A stretch of 64,000 nt of DNA from Schlesneria paludicola DSM 18645 (lineage in GTDB: Bacteria > Planctomycetota > Planctomycetia > Planctomycetales > Planctomycetaceae): contig CAMCMU010000012.1 of NCBI GenBank assembly GCA_945876035.1, positions 1 through 64,000 of the forward strand, in the 5' to 3' direction. The notes below the pieces were generated by a model. The model saw only the letters and a program-made list of their open reading frames with translations. It was not told where the DNA came from and searched no databases. Positions 46,104 to 55,056 of the stretch are shown piece by piece. How positions within the stretch are numbered: the stretch's first letter is position 1; each line of letters starts with the position of its first letter. The position numbers and the translations under genes were made by a program.

Positions 46104-48443
46104 TTAATGATTGAATGTAAACTCTTTGGAGTTTAATATTGCCCACAACAAATCGACTGCGGACTCCGTGCGATCGACATCTTGAAGCCCACTCAGGAGC
46201 TGTTGTCGCTCCGCATCATTGGGGAAGCGACTCAAGGTATTCAGATACAGTTCGTCAAGGATCTGCTCAGCGCTGCGCCCGCTCCCCAGTAATTGCATCA
46301 GTCGACCCTCCGGAGCGGTCATCTTTGACAGGATGTTCGGGCTGTTTTGCAAATGAAGTAATTGCGGCAATGTCACCTGCGTCGTTTTCTCACAGGTACA
46401 CGCGGTGAACCGATCAGAGCGTCCAAAAGTCATTAAGAAATAGGAGTCGATGTGCGGTCCGCTCAATTGGATCGCCCGAATTCCCTGGATTTCACCGGGG
46501 TAGGAATCCCTCACGCCTGTGGCCTGACAAAGGCTGTCGAGCAACACTTCGGCCGGCTGGCGCTTGACATAGTAATGCGAATAGAAGCGGGTCTCATTCT
46601 TATTCGCGGGGGTCGTCTCGGACGAAAGCTGGTAGGCGCGCGATGTGACCATCAACCGCATGATCTGCCGGATGTCAAATTTGGCTTGGACGAATTCCGT
46701 ACACAATCGTTCCAACAGGGCGGGATTACTGGGGGGGTTGGTGGGGCGCAGATCATCGACCATCTCGACTAACCCAACAGAAAAGAAGTGTTTCCAAACG
46801 CGATTCACAAACGTTCCCGAGAAGGCATGGTTGTCGGCGTGAGTAATCCACTGGGCGAGCTGTTGCCGTGGATCGGAATCCACCGCCACAGTGACCGGTT
46901 GCCGATCCAACGCTTGCGGAAACAGTGTTTGCAGGGTCCGTGGCTGAATGACACGCGCTGTCTGACTGAGCAACGCCGTCAATTCGTCCTGAAGTGATTG
47001 AATGAGTTTCTCTTTTTCGGTGATTCTCGAGGCAGAATCTGCATCCGTCTGTTCGCGGAGTTTGGCGAACTCTTGCTGTTGGCTTTCGATGCGTTGGCTG
47101 AGTGTCACTGTTTGCTTTGACCCGATGACCAACTTTGTGGGGGTCAGATAGTTTGGGGGGCGTTGCAAAGCCACTCGGGAAAAGAACGCGATAAACCGGT
47201 AGTAGTCGTCTTGGGTATACTTTTCGAGGGGGTGATTATGGCATTTGGCACAGCCGATCCGTGTCCCCAAGAAGGCTTGGGCGACCGATTCACCGACATC
47301 GGACTCCGTGGCCGTAAGATCACCGACCGTGACCACGAAATAGCCCACGGCGGGATTGTCGTCGGTCGACCCATTGGCTAAGAGAACATCGCGGACGATT
47401 TGGTCCCACGGTCGGTTGATGGCGACTTGCTGCCGAATCCACTGATGGAACGCGCGAACTCCTTTGATGCCACGGATATCGCCGCCACGCTCGCGGCGGT
47501 TTTGAAACAGATCGCCAAACTCTACTGCCCAGTGGTCGACGAATTCTGCGCGTAACAACAGTCGGTCCACCAGTCGTTGTCGTTTTCCTACCGACGTGTC
47601 CTGAAAAAAATCACGTGCTTCGGCAGCGGTTGGCAACGTGCCAATAAGATCCAGCATGACTCGACGCAGATAAGTTGCATCGTCACACAAACCCGAAGGT
47701 TCAATGTGCAATGAACGCAGTTTATCGAACACATGCTCGTCAACAATGTTGTCTCGTTGAGCGTAGAGCGACGGATCGACATCGGCCGGATAGGGGATTG
47801 TCAGCAGGACGGTGTCGACCTGCCCCTGAAACGCAGCCACAAGAGCCACTTCGCCGTATCGCCTTGCCGTGACTTCTCCGTCGGCACTAATTGTTGCCAT
47901 CGAATTGTCGTTGGAATGAAATTTTGTGAGCCATGTGACATCGCGATGAGACTCATCCGAATAGGTGGCGTTGATGCTTAGTCGATGCCTTAACCCAGGC
48001 GTTGTCTGAATTGACCGAGGGAAGGCGGACAGTTGCGTCAGCTGTTTCTCGTCAGGTCGAATGCCGCTGCTTCCTGCGAGAATCCACCGATGCAAAATTT
48101 GGTAGGCCGCATCTTGTGAATCAAACAACTTGCCACCGCCATGCGCGATCTGACCGGTTGGTTTCAAGAGGAACAGGCTGCGTTCCGCTTCAAGTCGGTT
48201 GATGCGTCGGCCCTGCGCCTCATTAACGATGGAGTCAAAATCCGCATCCGGTGCATACCCCCGCAACGAAAGCCGAAATCCATTCTGTCCGGCTAGTTTC
48301 CCGTGGCAGCCTCCCGAGTTGCAGGCGAACCGGGTGAGAATCGGCTGTACGTCGTTGATAAACGATACGTTCTCCCCGGCGAAAAGGTTCCCCATCGGCC
48401 CGAAGAACAACAAAAAAAGACTGGCCGTCAAAAAGCGAAACAT
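46104..48443 (-). CDS. Cytochrome-like DUF1549/DUF1553 exported protein
   Basis: About 779 residues. I take ATG 48443, where the chain starts MFRFLTASLFLLFFGPMGN and ends the signal peptide before AGENVSF; the frame runs on to 48866 without protein-like content. A PSCyt1-like segment carries CNSGGCHG, a haem-binding-like CxxxCH; then a BIG2-type module (SMATISADGEVTARRYG), DUF1549 and DUF1553 follow, with FLGTRIGCAKCHNHP as a second CxxCH site. Such proteins occur almost only in planctomycetes and Verrucomicrobia, always with a DUF1501 partner as here. Redox or polysaccharide degradation roles have been proposed but not shown. Confidence 0.9.
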   Translation of the reverse strand: MFRFLTASLFLLFFGPMGNLFAGENVSFINDVQPILTRFACNSGGCHGKLAGQNGFRLSLRGYAPDADFDSIVNEAQGRRINRLEAERSLFLLKPTGQIAHGGGKLFDSQDAAYQILHRWILAGSSGIRPDEKQLTQLSAFPRSIQTTPGLRHRLSINATYSDESHRDVTWLTKFHSNDNSMATISADGEVTARRYGEVALVAAFQGQVDTVLLTIPYPADVDPSLYAQRDNIVDEHVFDKLRSLHIEPSGLCDDATYLRRVMLDLIGTLPTAAEARDFFQDTSVGKRQRLVDRLLLRAEFVDHWAVEFGDLFQNRRERGGDIRGIKGVRAFHQWIRQQVAINRPWDQIVRDVLLANGSTDDNPAVGYFVVTVGDLTATESDVGESVAQAFLGTRIGCAKCHNHPLEKYTQDDYYRFIAFFSRVALQRPPNYLTPTKLVIGSKQTVTLSQRIESQQQEFAKLREQTDADSASRITEKEKLIQSLQDELTALLSQTARVIQPRTLQTLFPQALDRQPVTVAVDSDPRQQLAQWITHADNHAFSGTFVNRVWKHFFSVGLVEMVDDLRPTNPPSNPALLERLCTEFVQAKFDIRQIMRLMVTSRAYQLSSETTPANKNETRFYSHYYVKRQPAEVLLDSLCQATGVRDSYPGEIQGIRAIQLSGPHIDSYFLMTFGRSDRFTACTCEKTTQVTLPQLLHLQNSPNILSKMTAPEGRLMQLLGSGRSAEQILDELYLNTLSRFPNDAERQQLLSGLQDVDRTESAVDLLWAILNSKEFTFNH

Positions 48444-48918
48444 GAGTGACACAACGAAGGCAGGATTGTGTGGGGCGTGTGCGGATCCAGAGAGCCGATC
48501 GTTCTTAGCATCGCAACATTCCCAGGCCCTTGCAACATTCGCGTTCATCGCCCCCCTCAAATGGCTGATTTTATTTTGGTGATCAGACAGCCTCATTTGT
48601 GGAGTGATTTGACGGAACACACGAATATTGTGTTCCCCCTTTCGTGTTCCGCACGGGTGCGCGGCATCGACAGAGACATCAGCAACGCGGTGAGATCTGT
48701 GGTCTTCACACCGGCGGTCTGCGCCTTCCGGACCACCCACTCTCGTTCCCAACTCGGTGATTCTCGACTGTTGGAATTTGGGGCGGGCTATGCTCACCAG
48801 AGATCGAGCCAACACAGACCGTCCGATGCGTGTTGGATTTAAAATGAGGGATGCGGCGTAATTCATTCGAATGCGGCAGTGCTCAACCGGTGAATCCGCT
48901 CAAGCCAAGTCCCGGAAG
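48444..48918. other. Promoter region of the DUF1549/1553 operon
   Basis: Contains the inverted and direct repeats at 48614-48650 about 170-210 bases ahead of the operon start. No gene is supported here. Confidence 0.5.
48614..48650. promoter_or_regulatory. Operator-like repeats GGAACACA / TGTGTTCC / CGTGTTCC
   Basis: GGAACACA (48614-48621) and TGTGTTCC (48629-48636) form an inverted repeat with 7-base spacer; a third half-like GTGTTCC lies at 48644-48650. Arrangement and AT-rich spacer fit a dimeric regulator site. The spacing to the operon start is long, and it could also be a hairpin. Confidence 0.35.
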
Positions 48919-49569
48919 TCATTCGGTCGGTAGCAACAGACCGTGTGTGATGAAGACTTCATGACGAGTCGCAAGCTGAATCAGTGCCGCGTGGGAGTCG
49001 ACCTGCAGTTTCCGCATCAACGTCGCGCGTCTCATTTCGACGGCGCGTTCGGTGATCAATAAGCATTCGGCGATGGACTTGTTCGACAACCCTTTGAGCA
49101 GCCGGTCCAAGACTTCCCGTTCTTTTGCTGTTATTCCCCGAAACTTCTCCGAGATCTGACTCCAGAATTGACGGAGTCGCCGATTTTCCACATCTTTCAG
49201 CGAAGCCAGTTGCAACCTCGAAATGAGCGACTCAATCGACTGACGGATGTCAACGATTTCGAGTTGTGGCCAGACAATCCGCTTCCGAACACAAAGCATC
49301 TCCGGGGCAGAGGCCGCAAGCAGAAGCGGCCGATCACCGCCGTCTGTCAGCCAACGCAGACAGACGTGAAACGCATCCCTCTCGCTGTCCGAGCCGACAA
49401 TCAAAAACAGGGGTCCGGGAGTCGATGCCTCTAACTCAATCGCGTTGACCGAAAGAATTGCTCGGCAAGACACGCCATTCCCGCCCAAGATGCCGACCCA
49501 TTGTCGCGTCAGCGCTGTTGGCCCGATCACAAAAACAATTGGTTTCGGTTGCAGCACCATCAATTCCAC
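48919..49569 (-). CDS. LuxR/FixJ-type regulator with atypical receiver
   Basis: 216 residues. The C-terminal part is a LuxR helix-turn-helix (ITAKEREVLDRLLKGLSNKSIAECLLITERAVEMRRATLM, read as two halves at about 145-165 and 166-185), as in FixJ/NarL regulators. The N-terminal 125 residues resemble a receiver in length and pattern of strands, but I find no acidic pocket or phospho-acceptor Asp in the expected place (FLIVGSDSERD is the nearest). It may therefore respond to something other than phosphorylation. The gene is divergent from 49670 and upstream of the redox region. Confidence 0.8.
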   Translation of the reverse strand: MELMVLQPKPIVFVIGPTALTRQWVGILGGNGVSCRAILSVNAIELEASTPGPLFLIVGSDSERDAFHVCLRWLTDGGDRPLLLAASAPEMLCVRKRIVWPQLEIVDIRQSIESLISRLQLASLKDVENRRLRQFWSQISEKFRGITAKEREVLDRLLKGLSNKSIAECLLITERAVEMRRATLMRKLQVDSHAALIQLATRHEVFITHGLLLPTE

Positions 49570-49669
49570 AACGTCGTCCTCCAGGCGATCCTACTTTTGT
49601 TCAGGTAACAAAGCAGGTTGCGTGCCATTCACTCACTTGACCGGCGCGCAACCCGTCTCAGGAGAGACA

Positions 49670-50155
49670 ATGGGCAGTCAAACGCAAACTCCAACGCGAA
49701 TCATCACTCTGCCGGCTTGGAACGCACAGAAAGGAAAATGCCTTGAAACAAGGCACATGTGCCTTGAATTCCAATCCCATCCGCTTCCCAAGGTCATCAC
49801 CGGGACCCACGAAACGAAGACTGCTTTTCTCGCGTGGCAATCGAGAACGTTTTATTCGAGTCTGGCCCGGAGCGTGATCAGCCGAAACCGCAACCATCCC
49901 CCCACGACACTCTATATTTGGCGTCGGACGCTTCACCGGGAGACGAGAGAGGATCCCCTCGCTGACTGGGAATCGGAAGGATTCTGCCCGACCTCTCAGC
50001 GGACCGTCGAGAACCCGTTTGAAGCGTACCGACGTGAGGACGAATCATCGTTGACAACAGGCAATGGAAGCCACGGCCCGGCAGGTTTTCGGCGTGATCG
50101 CTTGAGGGCGATGGGATTGACCCGACCGACTGCAGGTCACAATCAGACCTGCTAA
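49670..50155 (+). CDS. Possible 161-residue protein
   Basis: ATG 49670 has a good ribosome-binding site (AGGAGA, about 5 bases before), and the frame opens MGSQTQTPTRIITLP. It codes for a basic chain rich in Arg/Thr with no recognised domain. Its frame also includes a 28-base palindromic element (49739-49766), which is unusual inside a gene. The open frame extends further upstream, over the antisense of the LuxR gene. It may be a chance frame. Confidence 0.3.
   Translation: MGSQTQTPTRIITLPAWNAQKGKCLETRHMCLEFQSHPLPKVITGTHETKTAFLAWQSRTFYSSLARSVISRNRNHPPTTLYIWRRTLHRETREDPLADWESEGFCPTSQRTVENPFEAYRREDESSLTTGNGSHGPAGFRRDRLRAMGLTRPTAGHNQTC
49739..49766. repeat. Triple TGCCTTG palindrome
   Basis: TGCCTTG (49739-49745), AAA, CAAGGCA (49749-49755), and CAAGGCACATGTGCCTTG (49749-49766) as a perfect 18-bp palindrome. 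The same half-site thus occurs three times in 28 bases, allowing two alternative hairpins. It could be an operator cluster or an mRNA switch for the FAS1 gene 650 bases downstream, or a chance. Confidence 0.5.
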
Positions 50156-50420
50156 ACGTTTTTTGGAACAACAAACTTTTGCTGGCGGTTGCCGCCTCGT
50201 TGCCCCCCGACCGGATTACGCTTCAGTGTCGTGAGTACGAAAACTTTGCGAATCCGCAGCGTACTCTTCGGCAGGTGTTCACCGAAAATTGCCACATTTT
50301 TTGAATCCGCGTTAATTTTTTTTTCGCATCACGGTTCTTGGGCTGTTGAACGATTTGAAGCAATTGTTGGAACTGCTTCGTCGCTCAGGTTGGGGATAGG
50401 GTTGTATGGAGGAGCGAAAC
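50156..50420. other. Leader of the FAS1 gene
   Basis: Contains the promoter region of 50421. T-rich at 50308-50335 (GAATCCGCGTTAATTTTTTT). I cannot identify a specific sigma-factor site. Confidence 0.35.
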
Positions 50421-51434
50421 ATGTTGATTGCACGACTGATGTACGGGACGGCGATTGCAACTGTGCTTGTGTTGGCGCAGGGTTACTCAGAGGCGGCCGC
50501 ACCCAAAGACATTGTCACCACGGCGGTGGAATCTGGTTCGTTCAAGACCCTCGCTGCTGCGTTGAATGCCGCAGGGTTGGTTGAGACCTTGCAAAGCAAA
50601 GGGCCGTTCACGGTCTTCGCCCCTTCGGATGAGGCATTCGCGAAGTTGCCCGACGGGACTGTTGCGACTCTATTGAAACCGGAGAACAAGTCGCGGCTGA
50701 TCGCGATCCTGACCTACCACGTCGTCCCTGGAAAGGTGATGGCGTCAGACGTCGTCAAGTTGTCTGCGGCTGCCACGGTGAACGGTCAGCGGGTCGCCAT
50801 CAAACTCGATGGCGGTACGGTGAAAGTCGATCAAGCCCGGGTCACCGCGACGGACATCGCCTGCTCGAACGGTACGATTCATGTGATCGACCAAGTGCTC
50901 ATCCCCTCCGCGGACAACATTCCGACCACCGCAGAGAAGGCCGGGAGCTTCAAAACTTTACTCGCCGCAGCAAAAGCTGCTGGACTCGTCTCCGTGTTGT
51001 CAGGCGACAAGCCGCTGACAATTTTCGCGCCCACGGATGAAGCCTTCGCCAAGCTGCCCGCAGGCACAGTGGAGAGTTTACTGCAGTCAGAGAACAAAGA
51101 AAAATTGATCGCGATCTTGAAGTTCCATGTGGTCCCCGGCCGAGTTTTTTCCGATGAGGTACTGCGGAGTAAAGAATTGAAGACAGTTCAGGGAGGGATG
51201 TTGACCCCGATGATGAAGGACGGTGCGGCGACAATCAACGGTGCGGGACTCGTGGCGACGGACATCGATTCGTCGAACGGAGTGATCCATGTGATTGACA
51301 GTGTGATGATGCCGACCCCAGCAACCGCCAAGGGCGCGCAACTGGCACCGGCAACATCCGAACACATCGCTCAAGTTTGTCCTCAGAAATCTCAAACGAT
51401 CTCGTATCGCGTTGCCCGAGCTCACCGTAGGTAG
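50421..51434 (+). CDS. Exported protein with two FAS1 (fasciclin) domains
   Basis: 337 residues. ATG 50421 (not the ATG 50406 at the frame opening) follows GGAGGAG by 6 bases and gives a signal peptide ([19 protein letters not shown], cleaved near AAA). Two FAS1 domains follow at about 28-160 and 168-298, each with [10 protein letters not shown] or [10 protein letters not shown] and the central YHVVPG or FHVVPG motif, and each ending NGTIHVID or [11 protein letters not shown]1 proteins mediate adhesion in many organisms. The last 35 residues (after [10 protein letters not shown]) are unlike the family. A perfect terminator follows at 51495. A second FAS1 gene is at 53894. Confidence 0.9.
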   Translation: MLIARLMYGTAIATVLVLAQGYSEAAAPKDIVTTAVESGSFKTLAAALNAAGLVETLQSKGPFTVFAPSDEAFAKLPDGTVATLLKPENKSRLIAILTYHVVPGKVMASDVVKLSAAATVNGQRVAIKLDGGTVKVDQARVTATDIACSNGTIHVIDQVLIPSADNIPTTAEKAGSFKTLLAAAKAAGLVSVLSGDKPLTIFAPTDEAFAKLPAGTVESLLQSENKEKLIAILKFHVVPGRVFSDEVLRSKELKTVQGGMLTPMMKDGAATINGAGLVATDIDSSNGVIHVIDSVMMPTPATAKGAQLAPATSEHIAQVCPQKSQTISYRVARAHRR

Positions 51435-51494
51435 ACCTTGCCGTTCTACAAAAACGTCATCCGTCAGTCTGAAGTTGGTTAGGATTCCAGCTCC

Positions 51495-51530
51495 AAGTTG
51501 GGCACGTTTGTGCCCAACTTCGTCTTTTTT
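51495..51530 (+). terminator. Intrinsic terminator of the FAS1 gene
   Basis: AAGTTGGGCAC (51495-51505), loop GTTT, GTGCCCAACTT (51510-51520): a perfect 11-bp stem followed by CGTCTTTTTT. Textbook rho-independent terminator 60 bases after the stop codon. Confidence 0.92.
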
Positions 51531-51698
51531 AGTGCTAAAATCCCTGTATTGTGTTGTGGGCATGCGCGTTCAGGAACACATGTGACGCCGCGACAGATTG
51601 AGATGACGTCTGTGGTTGTTTGGGCGTCCTTCAGCACCCCTTCCAAGATGAACGATGATTCATCGACACTAAATTAAATTCGTTGGGAGCATCAGACC

Positions 51699-52430
51699 GT
51701 GAGTGCCATCGCGATTCTTGGGGCCACAGGGACAATCGGCAGCTCTCTGGCCAGACGATTAGTCCGAGACGGGCAGAGCGTTCTTCTGGTCGGTCGAAAC
51801 GCTGAAAAACTGCGTCTGCTGTCACTGGAACTCGCTCAACCCTTTGCCAGGGTTGACCCGTCCAGTTCGCAGCAATTAGAAGAGTCCCTCGGGGAGGCAG
51901 GTGAGTCGTCAGGTGGTTTTCACGCGTTCGTAAACTGCATTGGTTCGCTGCTTTTGAAACCGGCGCACCTCACGACTGACGAGGACTTCCGCCAAGTTGT
52001 TGAAACGAATTTGTTCACGGCGTTTGCCACACTTCGTGTTGGATCCAAAATGCTTCGGGAACGTGGCGGAGCAATCGTGTTGTTCGCCTCGGCGGCGGCG
52101 GAGATCGGTATTCAAAATCATGAAGCGATCGCAGCCGCGAAAGCAGGAGTGATCGGTCTCGCCCGTTCGGCAGCAGCAACTTACGCCCCACAGAACATCC
52201 GCGTGAACGTCGTCAGCCCGGGACTGATTCGTACGGAACTGACTCGACCGATCTGGGACAATCCTGCTATTGCAACGGCTTCGGCGAAATTGCACGCATT
52301 GGGTCGCCTTGGCGAACCGGACAAAGTCGCTTCCCTGGTGAGTTGGCTACTCGACTCTGAGAACGATTGGATCACCGGCCAAGTGATCGGAATTGACGGT
52401 GGGCTGGGTCACGTCTTAGCACGGAGGTGA
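51699..52430 (+). CDS. SDR-family protein lacking the catalytic tyrosine
   Basis: 243 residues of the short-chain dehydrogenase fold. Cofactor motif GATGTIGSS (8-16), NCIG (79-82, in place of NNAG), S131 (FASAAAE) and the C-terminal GQVIGIDGGLG are clear. The proper Ser-x12-Tyr-x3-Lys spacing has S131 and K148, but residue 144 is Ile (EAIAAAKAG), so the tyrosine needed for hydride transfer is gone. It probably binds NAD(P) without normal oxidoreductase activity, or uses another residue. GTG 51699 is preceded by GGGAG. It starts 169 bases after the FAS1 terminator and its stop touches the next gene. Confidence 0.88.
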   Translation: MSAIAILGATGTIGSSLARRLVRDGQSVLLVGRNAEKLRLLSLELAQPFARVDPSSSQQLEESLGEAGESSGGFHAFVNCIGSLLLKPAHLTTDEDFRQVVETNLFTAFATLRVGSKMLRERGGAIVLFASAAAEIGIQNHEAIAAAKAGVIGLARSAAATYAPQNIRVNVVSPGLIRTELTRPIWDNPAIATASAKLHALGRLGEPDKVASLVSWLLDSENDWITGQVIGIDGGLGHVLARR

Positions 52431-52438
52431 GATCTCCG

Positions 52439-53431
52439 ATGAGCCCACACGGTCGTTTCCAAATCGCTGCTCAGACGAGGCTCGCAACAGGGCCCAAGTC
52501 CAACAACTCACGGCCTGCCGGCATGGTTCGCTCCATCGCTGTGGCGTGGATGACGGGGCGTTTGATGTCTGAATTTCGGCCATCACTGGTGATTGGCGGA
52601 GTATTGATTCTCAGCGGGCTGTTTCATCTCATGGAATTATGGATTACGGGATCGGCTTGGGACGGTCCGTTATCAGCTCGGAAGCCCGCTCTTTTCGGAG
52701 TCTCTGCGGGGGTGACCGTATGGTCGATCGCGTGGGTCCTCGCTCAGCTTGATCAACGCAGTCTCGATCGGAGTATGGCCAGCCTGATTGCGGTAGGTCT
52801 GCTGCTGGAAGTCGGCCTCATCACGCTGCAACAGTGGAGGGGTGTTGCTTCGCACTTCAATCGAGCGACCGCTCTGGACGCGACGATTGAATCGACCATG
52901 TTCGGATTGATTTTGCTCGTGACCGCGGGTATCGCTTGGCTCTGTTGGCGATCGAACAGGCTCCCACCGATGTTGAAATCGCGTGCGATTGCGATTAACG
53001 CCGGGCTGTGGCTGCTGTTGATCTCCTGTGGCCTCGGTCTACTCGCGACGATCCTCGGAGAAGTGAACTTGGCACAGGGCCGACCGCCCGAGGTGTGGGG
53101 GCCTGCCGGTGTTCTCAAGTATCCACACGGTGCCGCCCTCCACGCGATTCAAACTCTGCCACTTCTCTCTATTCTTCTGCAACAACTCCGCGCCCTACAC
53201 TCCGCATTGCTGCTCCGAGGGGCATTGCTAGCGCATGTCCTGTTCATGACTCACGCCCTGTGGCAAACCCTCTCCGGCCGCGCGCGATTCGATTTCGATG
53301 CCATGGGCTATGCGACGTTGGCTGTGGCGGGACTGCTGCTACTGCTCCCCGTTGCGGCTCTGCTGCGCACCGTGGCGATTACCAGAACGGCCTTGTGGTC
53401 GCGTCAGCCGCCTGTCGAACCATTGCCATAA
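52439..53431 (+). CDS. Multi-span membrane protein
   Basis: About 330 residues, family not recognised. The frame opens at 52427, inside the SDR stop; ATG 52439 is used here, but the first helix begins only after ATG 52565 (MSEFRPSLVIGGV), which may be the true start. About seven or eight membrane helices follow, with conserved-looking loops WDGPLSARKPALFG and KYPHGAALHAIQTLPLLSILLQ, the latter with a pair of histidines that might bind a cofactor. Position directly after the SDR gene suggests one transcription unit. Confidence 0.65.
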   Translation: MSPHGRFQIAAQTRLATGPKSNNSRPAGMVRSIAVAWMTGRLMSEFRPSLVIGGVLILSGLFHLMELWITGSAWDGPLSARKPALFGVSAGVTVWSIAWVLAQLDQRSLDRSMASLIAVGLLLEVGLITLQQWRGVASHFNRATALDATIESTMFGLILLVTAGIAWLCWRSNRLPPMLKSRAIAINAGLWLLLISCGLGLLATILGEVNLAQGRPPEVWGPAGVLKYPHGAALHAIQTLPLLSILLQQLRALHSALLLRGALLAHVLFMTHALWQTLSGRARFDFDAMGYATLAVAGLLLLLPVAALLRTVAITRTALWSRQPPVEPLP

Positions 53432-53893
53432 AGATCGATTCTCATCCGCCAGACGGATTCACGGCGCCTCACTGATCTTCGCGATTGAACGCGCCAGTCG
53501 ATGCGACACCGGCTGAGGAACAAGGTCGACCCCGAGAACGGCCTGCGGTTCTCGAACAGCAAGGCACGCGCCGGAATCCCCGCCATACAACGTCGGGAGC
53601 GGATTACGAATAGACGCTTCCGCCAATTTTTGGCCGCGTCTCAATTCTGTTGAGGGCGGACGCATAAAGCATTTTATGGATCGCGACTGAGCCTTGTTCA
53701 ACAACACTGGATCGCGATGACATTGTTGATAGTGCTTGGTGGTGATCAATGTCAATCGGGGAAATCATTGCGATTTTTTGTGATTTTTAGTTAAGCCGCT
53801 GGTCCGTTTACGGATCTTCTTAAGTCACTCTGCCGCGGGTGCAAACACACGGTGGGGTGGTTCGTTTCAGATCTTTTTCCAAGGATAATGACG
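53432..53893. other. Intergenic region before the second FAS1 gene
   Basis: About 460 bases without a supported gene; includes the promoter and leader of 53894. Confidence 0.45.
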
Positions 53894-54300
53894 ATGAATG
53901 ACATTGTTGACACGGCGGTTGCAGCGGGTGCGTTCAAAACTCTTGTGGCCGCCGTCCAAGCGGCAGGCTTGGTGGAGATTCTGAAGGGGACTGGACCGTT
54001 CACTGTCTTTGCGCCCACGGATGAGGCCTTCGACAAGTTGCCTGCAGGAGTGGTGACCAATCTTCTGAGGCCGGATAATAAGGCGAAACTTCAAGCGGCC
54101 CTGACCTATCACGTTGTTTCCGGAAAGCTCATGGCAGCCGAAGTGGTCAATCTCAAGTCAGCAAAGTCTGTTCAAGGTCAAGACCTAATCATTGACACGA
54201 CCGCGGGCGTAACGGTGGGTGGAGCGAAGATTGTCACGACAGACACCTCTGCTCCAACGGTGTGATTCACATCATCGACAGCGTCGTCATGCCCGCCTGA
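53894..54300 (+). pseudogene. Single-domain FAS1 gene with a late frameshift
   Basis: ATG 53894 follows AAGGA by 8 bases. It encodes a FAS1 domain closely like the two in 50421 ([41 protein letters not shown]). The frame ends at TGA 54263-54265 after TDTSAPTV, but shifting one base gives [16 protein letters not shown] up to TGA 54298-54300, which is exactly the missing end of the domain. One base appears deleted around 54243-54250. This is either a sequencing error, a recent mutation, or programmed shifting. There is no signal peptide, unlike its paralogue. Corrected length is about 135 residues. Confidence 0.85.
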
Positions 54301-54449
54301 GATTCTCTGTGAGCCAGCAGCGCTTATGTTTTTTGGGGGGGCCTGAATTTGTTGCCACCGTTAAAATTTTGTGTTGATTTTCCGATGTTGTCACACAGGA
54401 TTTGACGATCAGCGCGCTGTCACGTTTCATGTGATTTGAGGAGTCTGAC

Positions 54450-54626
54450 ATGTCCAAATTTCAACTGGCCAAACTTGGTTTTATTCTCGCTGCTGGGGCC
54501 TCTTTCCTCTTCTCTATTTCCCTTTGGTTTTCTGGAAGTAAGCCAGAGGGGATGTTTGTGGGCCTGTGGGTCCCCTCAATCCTCAGCTTTGGAACGCTGA
54601 TCCTAGTCAGGCGTTCCAATGGATGA
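54450..54626 (+). CDS. 58-residue double-helix membrane protein
   Basis: ATG 54450 with GAGGAG (54438-54443) six bases upstream. The protein has two membrane helices (about 8-27 and 36-54) joined by GSKPEGMFVGLW, and a basic end VRRSNG. It resembles short uncharacterised membrane proteins that cyanobacteria and planctomycetes share. Its last bases overlap the start of the next mini-gene. Confidence 0.75.
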   Translation: MSKFQLAKLGFILAAGASFLFSISLWFSGSKPEGMFVGLWVPSILSFGTLILVRRSNG

Positions 54627-54714
54627 TGTCGTGATTCTGATTGTTGGAATTGGAGTTACCGGAGTGGTTTTGGCATCTGCACTTGTTGCTCTGATCTCGA
54701 GCGATGATCGATGA
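54619..54714 (+). CDS. 31-residue single-helix membrane protein
   Basis: ATG 54619 lies within the last codons of the previous gene, out of frame with it, so translation is probably coupled. The chain is MDDVVILIVGIGVTG, then a second hydrophobic half, and an acidic end SSDDR: one membrane helix of about 23 residues. No homologue recognised; its size is near the lower limit but the overlap and composition argue for a real gene. Confidence 0.5.
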   Translation: MDDVVILIVGIGVTGVVLASALVALISSDDR

Positions 54715-54846
54715 GTTCCATGGGAAATTGCTTTTAACAGATTATCCTCGGGATTTGCTGAACAATCCGAGAGGCGATCACCACGACGCAGATGTGCGGA
54801 TTCGAAAAATTTTATTGACTTTTGGGCACCTAAAAAGGGGAGATTC

Positions 54847-55056
54847 ATGTCGATCGAACATACGACCAACTGGCCCGACTTAGCGATCGCTTTGTACGAG
54901 CGACTGACAGGTCAAAACGCGTTGATTTCCTATCAGTTTGAGGATATGCACGTTAAAGTTCCCAGCGGGACTGGTGCGAAGGCAGAGCATGCCGAATGGG
55001 TCCTCAACGGGATCATGAAAATCCGCACGGGGGGTTCCGATCCACTCCCAAACTGA
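54847..55056 (+). CDS. Small acidic protein, or 5' part of a frameshifted gene
   Basis: 69 residues; ATG 54847 preceded by AGGGGAG. Reads MSIEHTTNWPDLAIALYERLTG, then FEDMHVKVPSGTG and AEWVLNGIMKIRT, a regular alternating amphipathic pattern. Stops at TGA 55054-55056. A run of six G (about 55029-55034) lies just before its end; one more G would join it in frame to the next gene. No family recognised. Confidence 0.55.
   Translation: MSIEHTTNWPDLAIALYERLTGQNALISYQFEDMHVKVPSGTGAKAEHAEWVLNGIMKIRTGGSDPLPN

Noticed and set aside
48444-48866. Longer start for the DUF1549/1553 protein
   Set aside because: The added 141 residues are not family-like, and they would bury the signal peptide that begins at 48443.
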